This document shows, in pieces, positions 34,370 to 42,312 of a stretch of 64,000 nucleotides of DNA. Location: the NCBI GenBank assembly GCA_958295665.1, contig OY282560.1, positions 147,924,091-147,988,090 of the forward strand, given 5' to 3'. The notes beneath the pieces are model-generated. The model was given only the letters and a program-made list of their open reading frames with translations, had not been told where the DNA came from and ran no database searches. The stretch comes from Tipula vernalis (Eukaryota; Arthropoda; Insecta; Diptera; Tipulidae). Position 1 is the stretch's first letter; every line of letters starts with the position of its first letter. The position numbers were made by a program, and so were the translations under genes.

Positions 34370-34994
34370 TTGCTAAAATAGCAACGAACTTTGCGGTCGA
34401 AACTAAGCAATTGTTTTTTTTGTTTCTTTTACGTCTACAAATTGAGTTACATTTTTAGTACAGCGGATCTAGTACTATTTTGTTTTAATTATTTGAACAA
34501 TATGTCAAAACACAAATTGTCAACACGGCTAAGGTAAATATTTACATAAATTCTTACCTAAATTGGTTATAATTAATATTAAATAAACTAAATTTACATT
34601 TATCTTTCAGTTTACGATAGTTCTAAAGGGGTTACATCCTTTAAATAACAGATAAGTATTATTTACGTATTAATTTATGTACATTAAATGTTAATCAAAT
34701 TTTGTTTTTATTTCAGGTTATAATTACATACAAAGTGAATTACAGGTTCGCTTCGTATTGCGCGAACCTTTGGAATGTTGTGAATTTTCTTTCCTTTGCA
34801 GTCGTACTGTATCAAACCAGTGAATTGTGAATTATATTTATTATGTGTATTAAATAGTGTAGCGTAACAAAATTATGTATAATAAATCGTTGTATGTTGA
34901 AGAAAATATTATTTTCATTTTTCTTCCTGATTTTCGGTCGCTATCAAACATACTCCCCTCCAAAACAAAATTTGATTTTGATTTTTTTTTTTTT

Positions 34995-37900
34995 TTAATC
35001 ATGAATTGGCAAACGGAATAATTTTGTAATCGGCCGTTTATATGTGGACGATTTCGTTTGAACAGTGGCAACTCTTACTAACCCGTCTGCTCCTGGGTGT
35101 AATTCATTTACGCGACCTAACAGCCAAGTACATGGTGGGGCGTTTTTGTCATAGAGTAGAACAACATCATTAATTTGTAAATTTCGATCTCTTTGATGCC
35201 ATTTAGTCCGCTGTTGCAATGTATTTAAATAAGTAAGGGAATAGCGTTGCCAAAACATCTGCACAACTTTTTGTGTTTGCTCCCATCGATTTAGTCTTGT
35301 CATGTTGATTTCGTCGTAATTTGCATGAGGTAATGCTGTGATTGGTCCTAACGTTAGGAAATGTCCCGGCGTCAATGCATCAATGTTACTTGTGTCTTCG
35401 TTGGTGATAGCACATAAAGGCCTTGAGTTGAGAATCCCTTCGATTTGAATCAATATGGTTTGTATTTCTTCAAAGGTGCGATGCGTGCTTCCAATGGATT
35501 TAACTAAATGAGTCTTGACTGACTTCACAGCTCGTTCCCAAATGCCTCCGAAATGAGGTGAAAGTGGTGGAATCAAATGCCATTTAATCCCTTTGTTGCT
35601 TGCAAATTCATTTATCTTGATTTCGGACTCCTTTGATGATAATATGGAATAATATTCATGCAACATTCTGTTTGCTCCCAGGAAATTAGACCCATTGTCC
35701 GAATATATTTCCATTGGCACTCCCCTCCGTCCAACAAAACGCTCTAAAGCATTTATGAACGCTTGCGTAGATAGTGATGATGCCATTTCAATGTGTAACG
35801 CTTTAGTAGCGAAACAGACAAATATGACAATAAATCCTTTTATCAACCTTGCACCTCTTCCTATTTTAGATGAAATTTGTATGGGTCCTGCGTAGTTAAT
35901 TCCAATTACAGAAAATGGTCTACTGGGCGATACTCGTGCAGCTGGTAAACAACCCATTTGTTGACTAGATTTTTTTGTAGAATAACGATAACAAATAATA
36001 CATTTATGAGTTATTTTTCGACACATTTCACGAACTCCTAGAATCCAATAATTTTGGTGAGAAATTGCGGTTAACAGCGACGGTGCGGGATGTAAATGTT
36101 TTTTGTGTAATTCATGGAGTATTAAACTAGTAATTTCATGATTTTTTGGCAGAATCAATGGATGTTTTGTCTCATACGAACATTTCGAGTTTTCTAGACG
36201 ACCGCCAACTCGTAATACGTTGTCAGAATCTATAAATGGTGCTAACTGCTTCAACTTCGACTTGACAGGTGCCTTGTTGTATTTGTTGAGAGATTCAATT
36301 TCATCAGAAAATTCAGTTCGTTGGACATGTCGGATTATCGAGAGTTCAGCAGCATTCACATCTAGGATCGTCAATTTACTTGGCGACTTGACCTTGTGTA
36401 TCCTGGTATGAATACACTTTAAAATATAAGCCATTATTCGTTTCATGGCTAACAGTCGCTGTAGCGCTAATTTATAAGATTGCCCTAGAGGTGGTGAATG
36501 TTCCTTCAATGGTAATTGCACTACGAAACGTCCCTCCTGATTCCTGAAGTATGTAGATTTGAAGTGAGATTCACAAGTTTCTTCTTCAGCTGTCCATGGC
36601 ACGTTTTCTGGTAGTTCCTCTTGCTCCCAAAACCTTTGTAGTAATTTATCTAAACTGAATTCATGAATGATAATAGTATTAAACACCTTTTTTAGTTGTA
36701 ACTGATTATCGGATTGATTTTTCTCTTTTGACATACCTGAAATTACGTAGCCAAATTGCGTTTCTTGTGCAATAACATTTTTGAATAGCCTTAATTGGTT
36801 TGGTTTGAGAACATGGAAGAAGTAATCTGCCCCTAATAGTATGTCGACATCACTTCTTTCATGAAATCTCGGATCTGCGAGCGGTATAGTGGCCAAATAC
36901 TCTAATTCACTGCTATTGATTTCCTGATTTCCAGTTAAAGTTGTAATTTTAGGGAGTACAAACACTTTAATAATTAAACTTTGACACGGATCGAATCGCG
37001 AGTAAATTTTTAGTTCTGTGCTTCCTATGGTTGATACGTTTGACGTGGCAATTCCCTCAATACGAAAACGACAACTTCTAAGAGTTAAATTCAACCGTTT
37101 GACACAAGATAATGAAATGAAGGAAGCCTGTGATCCTGAATCCAAAAATAATCTACAACAACTTGTATGCCCAATATAATTTTTTACTCTTACAATAGCG
37201 GTGGGGAGAATTGTATTCCCAACATTGCACGTGTTGGTTTCAATTACTTGCTCGACTGGTGGCTTAGGCGCTAATTTTAGTGTCTCTTCTGTTTCCATAC
37301 TAATTTGATTCGCAATGGAGCTTGTCGTTGTTTCATGCAGCAAGGTATGATGTCGTCGGTTACATTTTAGACAATTGAACTTATTTTGACAGGCATTTGC
37401 ACGATGCCGTTCCGATAAGCAGTTAAAACACAGTCTTAGCTTTGTTGTTAATTCACGGCGTTCACTCGGGCTCATGTTTTTAAACTTATCACAATGACAC
37501 AAGCGATGCGACTCCTGACAATATACACATTTGTTTAATGTGGAAGTTACTGGCGTCAAGTGATGAGTTTTAAAGGTACCTGATTTTGTTGAAGATTTCG
37601 TCGGAGCACAGGATTCCAGTGCATCACATCTATCGCTTATGAATTTCAAAAATTCATCGTAAGACGGGTAATCCTTGCTCACCATTTTATGAGCCCATGC
37701 CACCTGAGTATCAGCGTCAGTCTTATTAAGCAACATGTAAATTAACCATGGATCCCGTTTTGTAGCTTCTGCACCTAACGCTATTACAGCTCTGTTCACT
37801 TCGTCTGACCCATTGTACAGCTGTCGAAGCTTTTTTGCTGATGGTTGTTGCGTAACCGGTTGTTCGATGAATGACTTTATTAATGAATTCAGGACAAGTT

Positions 37901-38582
37901 TTTTTTTGTCGTATCGTTCGCAAATTTTCTCCCACGCCTGCTTGTAGTTCGCATCCGAGACCGTTATGTGTTTGATTAATTCCGCAGCCTCACCCTCTAA
38001 CTGACCCTTTAAATATTGAAATTTCTGTACGTCGCTGAACCCCAGTTTGCTATGTACCGATGCAATAAATATATCTTGAAAACTTGGAAAATCTTCATAG
38101 CTTCCCGAAAACTTAGGTAAACGTAATGTTGGCAACCGGACGGAAACGTGAGACTCCTCTGATGTGTTTTGAATTGTTTGGTTCATTGAAGTGGTGAAGG
38201 ATGATGATAAATTTGTTAAAAATTCATTTTGCTCGCGTAGAAGCCTCGACATCATTCCTTCCATTTGGCTTTGTTCTTGTTGTCGCTGCTCTGGTTGTAT
38301 TGAATCCAAAAATTTCGTTTTCACGTTAAAGTATTTTGTTTCATATTCATCCAATTCGGAAGCGACCTCGTGTTTTGCTAATTTTGTTTCACATTCCAAA
38401 AAATCGACAAACGCTCGCTCGAGATATTCCAACCGTGTAGTGATTTCGCTGCGCGGCGTCCTTTCATTCATCCTGTCTGCAAATGTTACTAAGCGAGTTA
38501 TACTACCCTTCGCTAGGCCTCGCTTGGCTATTAATTCCTTAACTTCCTTATCGGCCATTATGTCGCCCAATCGTGTGTTCAT
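34995..38582 (-). CDS. BEL/Pao Gag-protease-integrase polyprotein lacking RT and RNase H
   Basis: One open frame of 1195 codons starting at ATG 38582. Order: Gag with the BEL-type DUF1759 region (about 150-300, LPTLRLPKFSGSYEDFPSFQ); three Cys/His knuckles at about 352-365 (CVYCQESHRLC), 385-398 (CFNCLSERHRANAC) and 403-416 (CLKCNRRHHTLLH); aspartic protease LFLDSGSQASFIS near 477-489; DUF1758-like region to about 600; the entry of the polymerase region (ENVPWTAEEE...LPLKEHSPPL, to LLAMKR about 711). It then jumps directly to IMAYILKCIHTRIHK, normally found after RNase H. The integrase follows: HHCC zinc region (about 807-865), core with GINYAGPI (about 892), SDNGSNF (961) and GGIWERAVKS (1010). 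Relatives are about 500-600 residues longer. The first integrase catalytic Asp reads Asn. Confidence 0.88.
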   Translation of the reverse strand: MNTRLGDIMADKEVKELIAKRGLAKGSITRLVTFADRMNERTPRSEITTRLEYLERAFVDFLECETKLAKHEVASELDEYETKYFNVKTKFLDSIQPEQRQQEQSQMEGMMSRLLREQNEFLTNLSSSFTTSMNQTIQNTSEESHVSVRLPTLRLPKFSGSYEDFPSFQDIFIASVHSKLGFSDVQKFQYLKGQLEGEAAELIKHITVSDANYKQAWEKICERYDKKKLVLNSLIKSFIEQPVTQQPSAKKLRQLYNGSDEVNRAVIALGAEATKRDPWLIYMLLNKTDADTQVAWAHKMVSKDYPSYDEFLKFISDRCDALESCAPTKSSTKSGTFKTHHLTPVTSTLNKCVYCQESHRLCHCDKFKNMSPSERRELTTKLRLCFNCLSERHRANACQNKFNCLKCNRRHHTLLHETTTSSIANQISMETEETLKLAPKPPVEQVIETNTCNVGNTILPTAIVRVKNYIGHTSCCRLFLDSGSQASFISLSCVKRLNLTLRSCRFRIEGIATSNVSTIGSTELKIYSRFDPCQSLIIKVFVLPKITTLTGNQEINSSELEYLATIPLADPRFHERSDVDILLGADYFFHVLKPNQLRLFKNVIAQETQFGYVISGMSKEKNQSDNQLQLKKVFNTIIIHEFSLDKLLQRFWEQEELPENVPWTAEEETCESHFKSTYFRNQEGRFVVQLPLKEHSPPLGQSYKLALQRLLAMKRIMAYILKCIHTRIHKVKSPSKLTILDVNAAELSIIRHVQRTEFSDEIESLNKYNKAPVKSKLKQLAPFIDSDNVLRVGGRLENSKCSYETKHPLILPKNHEITSLILHELHKKHLHPAPSLLTAISHQNYWILGVREMCRKITHKCIICYRYSTKKSSQQMGCLPAARVSPSRPFSVIGINYAGPIQISSKIGRGARLIKGFIVIFVCFATKALHIEMASSLSTQAFINALERFVGRRGVPMEIYSDNGSNFLGANRMLHEYYSILSSKESEIKINEFASNKGIKWHLIPPLSPHFGGIWERAVKSVKTHLVKSIGSTHRTFEEIQTILIQIEGILNSRPLCAITNEDTSNIDALTPGHFLTLGPITALPHANYDEINMTRLNRWEQTQKVVQMFWQRYSLTYLNTLQQRTKWHQRDRNLQINDVVLLYDKNAPPCTWLLGRVNELHPGADGLVRVATVQTKSSTYKRPITKLFRLPIHD

Positions 38583-39101
38583 AAATTGTAATTATCACGA
38601 ATATTTACAATGCCCCTTTCTAGGCTTAGAATGCCACACAAAACTATACGGAAAAATTCCCTCTATATGATTAAAATACAACGCAGCGGATATGCAGAAA
38701 TTCCCTTAACTTAGAATTAGTTTACCTTGAAACTACTGATTATACATTTAATTTTATCAACACGATGTTTGCTACACTATGATACACTATGCTAATTCAC
38801 ATACCTTCAATTCACTGGTTTTACTTACGAACTGTTGATGTTGCTGATTGCCACTCCCTCGCTGGAATTCAACCTCCAAGAATCAACCCGGAGTTCAAAT
38901 TCTTTGAACTGCCTGCAATGTCACTCCCACGATGGAGCTCAACCTCCGAGAATCACCCGGAGTTCAAACTCTTCGAAATTCACTATTTCTTGCTTGCTTC
39001 ATGTATAATTCCTCGCTGGAATTTGATTGAATCACGTATAATTCCTCCTAATCCATGTATAATTCCTCACTGGAATGAATTCCTCACGTATAATTCCTCA
39101 G
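38583..39101 (-). other. BEL 5' leader with internal short repeats
   Basis: Untranslated leader between the 5' LTR remnant and the ATG. It contains a duplicated segment of about 65 bp (38868-38915 and 38939-38985, sharing CAACCTCC(A/G)AGAATCA and CCGGAGTTCAAA) and four or more ATAATTCCTC units at 39005-39100. No TGG-type primer-binding site follows the 130-bp LTR remnant. Confidence 0.6.
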
Positions 39102-39231
39102 TGAATTGTGAATTATATTTATTATGTGTATTAAATAGTGTAGCGTAACAAAATTATGTATAATAAATCGTTGTATGTTGAAGAAAATATTCTTTTCATT
39201 TTTCTTCCTGATTTTCGGTCGCTATCAAACA
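39102..39231 (-). repeat. BEL 5' LTR remnant, 130 bp
   Basis: It matches 34821-34950 with one mismatch in 130 positions and ends at the target duplication ATGCC. The other approximately 650 bp of LTR seen on the left are absent, so the start-site/U5 part and primer site are probably gone. Confidence 0.85.
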
Positions 39232-40130
39232 ATGCCTGCTGATATTCTCTTAGTTCAGAGTACTCTCTGTTATATTTTACACGGAAATGTCGGTCTGCGA
39301 TATAAGATTTAAGAATTTAATAAAACTGCTTAACTTTGTCGAAAGCTTGTGCTACATCTAAGAAGATGCTGGAGCATATCTTCTTATTCTCAAGTGCGTC
39401 TTCGATTATATCCGTTATTCTGTGAACTTGTTCTTTCGTAGAGTGACTCTCTCTAAATCCAAATTGGTGTGGTGGAATCAAATTTCTCTCTTCTATTATT
39501 GGCTTGAGTCTCTTGAGCAGTAATTTTTCAAATAATTTTGAAATTACAGAAAGTAGTGAAATCGGTCTGTACGATTTTTTTATCGTTCGCTGGTTTGCAT
39601 GGTTTGGGGATCATAATTACTTCAGCAACCTTCCATTGCCGTGGGACATATTTTAGTCTGAAGACAGCATTGATAATTTGAACCAATTTTCGTAGTCCCT
39701 TCTCGGGAATGGCTTTTACTACTTGTCCAGTAATTAAATCATATCCTGGAGCGTTTTTTGCGTTCAAATTACAATTGATCTCATTTTTTAATTCCTGTAA
39801 TGTTACAGATCGAATATTACATTCATCAATTTTGCTAACTGTTATTATGTTTTCATCTGCTGTTTGCCTAGGTAACGGTTGAAAGGTGTCTTCCAAGTAA
39901 GCTGCAAATAAAATAGCTTTTTGCTTGTCGCTTTTGGCCCAGGTTCCTTCCCCATTTTTAATAGGCGGCACATGCATTTTGGTTCTTTTTAATCCCTTTG
40001 TTGCTTTCCAAAGAGAGTAATCAGTGTCTTTATGTTCGGTGAGACCATTTAAGTACTTGATAATAGTTTCGTAATTAATTTCTTTTATAAGTTGTTTTAG
40101 TTTATTGCATAGAAAATTGAGGATTTTTAT
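39232..40130 (-). pseudogene. jockey RT, 5' half
   Basis: Minus-strand 5' half of the jockey polymerase. The 39977-39528 frame gives PPIKNGEGTWAKSDKQKAIL, ELKNEINCNLNAKNAPGYDL, GLRKLVQIINAVFRLKYVP, RQWKVAEVIMIPKPCKPAND; then, after a frameshift near 39570, YRPISLLSVISKLFEKL, GFRESHSTKEQVHRI and SSIFLDVAQAFDKV (catalytic Asp) down to ELREYQ at the BEL junction, where one base is missing relative to EYQAGIPQGS. It continues at 32334. The two halves together would span the usual jockey RT. Confidence 0.85.
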
Positions 40131-40336
40131 TGTCTTCCGGGGCGCGTGTCCTTTGCCAGGTATTTCTTGCCTTCCGTTTCTCTCTAACTAACTCCCTGAC
40201 CTCAATAGGATAATTTTGATTCCAACGGGATTCGGTGTGACTACTTAGTAGGAGAAGTTTCCCATGCTGCTTGTTGAATAGTACTGTTAAATACCTCTAG
40301 TTCGTCTTCCAACTGTACCGGTGTTTTAATCGGCAC

Positions 40337-41097
40337 TCATAGATTTATTTGCATTTCAATTGGCTCTTGGAATAGGTTCCAGTTAGTTCTATTATTTGTT
40401 AATTTAGGCAGGTTATCCATATTAATTATCATTGTGCTGAGAGTCATGATAACAGGTGTATGATCGGAATATATCCCTTCGCTGTTTTCGATGCACATGT
40501 AATCCTCGAAGATCCCTTTCATTACATAGAAATCAATGAGATCTGGTATTTTATTTATATCAGCAGGCCAGTATGTTGGTCCTCCAGAGTGGAACTCGCA
40601 GTTATTTATTCGTCCGGCTTCGAATAGCTCTTTCCCTTTATGGGTTTAAGTCTTGATCCCCAATTGGTGTTTTTTGCATTAAAGTCACCACCAATAATAA
40701 AATTGGATCCAAGTGATCTAAAGAGTCTATTATAATCTTCTCTGTTTAGATTATAGCGTGGAGGGCAGTAGATAGAGGAAATACTGTATTCATTATTATT
40801 GTTATTTTCAACTTTTATGGTTTTAACTCGCATACTTTCTTCTTCTATACTAGGTTCTTCATAGTGTTTGAGATTATTTTTCACTATTACTGTTGATCCT
40901 CCTCTGGGTTTTCCTCCTGGGTGAACAGCATGGTAACATTCATAATCACGTATTTTAATAAATGATGTTTTTGTCAAATGGCTCTCCGATATAAGGCAGA
41001 TATCTGTTATTTCTAAATTTAGAAAAATGTCCAATTCTGGAACATGTTGCGCAAGCCCGTTCGCGTTCCAGGTGACAATTCTTAATGTTCTACTCAT
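40337..41097 (-). pseudogene. jockey endonuclease domain (apurinic-type)
   Basis: Start of ORF2: SRTLRIVTWNANGLAQHVPE (catalytic Asn), DICLISESHLTK (catalytic Glu), YECYHAVHPGGKPRGGSTVI, YSISSIYCPPRY, FIIGGDFNAKNTNWGSRL (Asp and Asn) and, after one frame break near 40610, YSDHTPVIMTL (catalytic His). This nuclease nicks target DNA to prime reverse transcription. All main catalytic motifs are readable, and only frameshifts and stops break the frame. It lies directly upstream of the RT half. Confidence 0.87.
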
Positions 41098-41327
41098 TTT
41101 AGTGTATGAGGGCTGTTGCCTCGTTCAAGGTTTGATGCATATCTAGACGCTTATATAAAGCTTCTAGACCACGTTCTTGCTTTGCTAGCCGTATATTTAT
41201 GGCTTCTATGCTTCGACAAATCCTTTCAAGGGGGCTATCGTTCATAGAATTAGATGATTGCTGTACAATTTGTGATTAATTTTTCGACTCTGTACCTATA
41301 CCTGGTGGTTTTGGCTCCACTTGGGTT

Positions 41328-41516
41328 TTAGTTGGTTTCTCTCTGGTACCAAACATTAGGGTTTTGAGGTAACTTATGCGTTTTGTTTCTTAGCCTTTGA
41401 AGTTCTTTGGTTACTTCACAGCCTCTATAATTTGCAGGATGATGCCCTTTACAGTTTATACATTTTGCAGGGGTGTTTCTACTTTCTGTATTGTTTCTTT
41501 TTTGCGTTGTATTCAT
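41328..41516 (-). pseudogene. jockey ORF1 (Gag-like) fragment with zinc knuckle
   Basis: A 62-codon piece reading NTTQKRNNTESRNTPAKCIN then CKGHHPANYRGCEVTKELQR. The CxxCxxxHxxxxxxC pattern is the last zinc knuckle of jockey Gag-like proteins, which package the element RNA. The usual 400 to 500 residues before it are missing, so this copy is 5'-deleted or rearranged in ORF1. Confidence 0.75.
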
Positions 41517-41520
41517 TGCT

Positions 41521-41802
41521 TTAAAACTAGTTATGTATCAACTACCAACCTAACTAGTACAAGTTGGTAGTGGGTCATTGAAGAGAACATCATTTGCTAA
41601 TTTCTCGGTGGTCGGTTATTCCGCCGTATCTCGGTCGCCAGAGCCTCGTTAGTTAATTAGCAGGAAGTACCACATGCAGGTGAGGTTGACATTTGGGCTA
41701 GCATATTAAGACCATTTAAACCGGCGCCCCTTATTCACAGTACAAAATGTTTCCAAAAAAAAATTTTAAAATTTGAAAATTAAAAAAAAATTAAATTGAG
41801 TT
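41521..41802. other. Probable jockey 5' remnant
   Basis: No confident coding motif. The minus strand holds a GC-richer stretch than its surroundings (about 41600-41740), which suits the damaged 5' end of the jockey element. Confidence 0.35.
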
Positions 41803-42312
41803 GTGGCCAACACACTTTCTCCTACGCGCAGGGAATTTTGAGACACTTATTACGCAAACTTCTTTGAAATTTATTATTTTGTATTACTTTTTCTAACGTA
41901 AGTGAAATAAAGTAATCATGCAAATTTTGGTCCAGGAGATTTTTAGATATTTATCTATTTGAGGTCCACTGAGTTCGAAAAATTGGGTTTCAAAATGGTG
42001 TTCTGTCAGTATGTCAGTATGTCAGTCTGTGTCATCTCTACAGCCCATATGGTTAGCTAATCGAACTGAAACTTCAGATTTAAATTTTTTTGATAAATGG
42101 CGAGGTCCCAGTGAATTTGACTCCAAATCGGCTCACCGGAAGTGGCAACTCGCTTGGTCCAGAAAATGTATTTTGCAAATATCTTAAAAAATATAAGGTT
42201 TGCAAAAAACTACTTAATACCAAATGTTTCCAAAAATTTAAAAAAAATTATAAATAAAAAATAAAATTTCTAAAAATTCTCTGTTCGTAAAAGAAAGTCG
42301 TGTGTTGGCCAC
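41803..42312 (+). mobile_element. GTCT-repeat TIR element, copy 3 (complete, 510 bp)
   Basis: Ends GTGGCCAACACAC (41803-41815) and the complement (to 42312) are inverted; inner homology continues into TACG(A/C)(A/G)CAG(A/G)GAATTTT. The body has GGTCCA, TTGAGGTCCACTGAGTTCGA, a minimal CAGTATGTCAGTCTGTGTC seed (42007-42032), CGAACTGAAACTTCAGATTT and TTGGTCCAGAAAATGTATTTTGCAAATATC. It is the best copy for defining the family seen at 2947 and 30357. Confidence 0.8.

Larger units (their letters stand above)
32568..34405. mobile_element. PIF/Harbinger element with intact MADF gene and deleted transposase
   Basis: An 1838-bp element bounded by perfect 35- to 36-bp inverted repeats beginning TAGTTTCGACCGCAAAG (32568-32603 and 34370-34405). 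It carries a two-exon MADF-BESS gene on the plus strand and, convergent to it, only the first coding exon of a PIF/Harbinger transposase. If the true end is GTTTCG, the flanking dinucleotide TA is shared; a full TWA duplication is not certain (CTA on the left, TAA on the right). It lies inside the left LTR of the BEL element, making it the youngest layer of the nest. Confidence 0.88.
32335..34950 (-). repeat. BEL 3' LTR (left), interrupted by a Harbinger element
   Basis: LTR sequence is at 32335-32567 and 34406-34950, about 778 bp in total once the 1838-bp insert is removed, a usual size for BEL LTRs. It starts TG and ends CA on the plus strand. Its last 130 bp (34821-34950) match the right LTR at 129 of 130 positions, so insertion was recent. 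Confidence 0.8.
32335..39231 (-). mobile_element. BEL/Pao LTR retrotransposon, internally deleted
   Basis: Minus-strand LTR element inserted in the jockey RT gene. The left (3') LTR runs 32335-34950 on the plus strand, starting TGTGCCGCAC and ending ATCAAACA, and is itself split by a Harbinger element. Flanking 5-mers ATGTC (32330-32334) and ATGCC (39232-39236) are a target duplication with one mismatch. The purine tract GGAGGGGAGTA (minus strand, about 34951-34961) precedes the 3' LTR. One 1195-codon ORF covers Gag to integrase but lacks RT and RNase H. The right (5') LTR retains only 130 bp. The element could move only with help from relatives, if at all. Confidence 0.88.
31480..41520 (-). 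mobile_element. jockey-clade non-LTR retrotransposon, split by the BEL insertion
   Basis: Minus-strand element. An ORF1 zinc-knuckle remnant (41516-41328), endonuclease (41097-40337) and 5' half of RT (about 40130-39232) lie to the right of the BEL element, and the 3' half of RT (32334-31558) to the left. Removing 32335-39231 brings ...ELREYQ next to IPQGSILGP with the short duplication expected of LTR insertion. The 3' untranslated end falls near 31480-31557, and the 5' end is uncertain (41521-41802). Confidence 0.85.

Noticed and set aside
34500..34740. Apparent exons between GTAAAT and TTTCAG signals
   Set aside because: The region lies inside the BEL LTR; the frames are short and carry no protein motif.
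38191..38670. A 159-codon plus-strand frame
   Set aside because: Antisense to the Gag part of the BEL ORF and the leader; no recognised domain.
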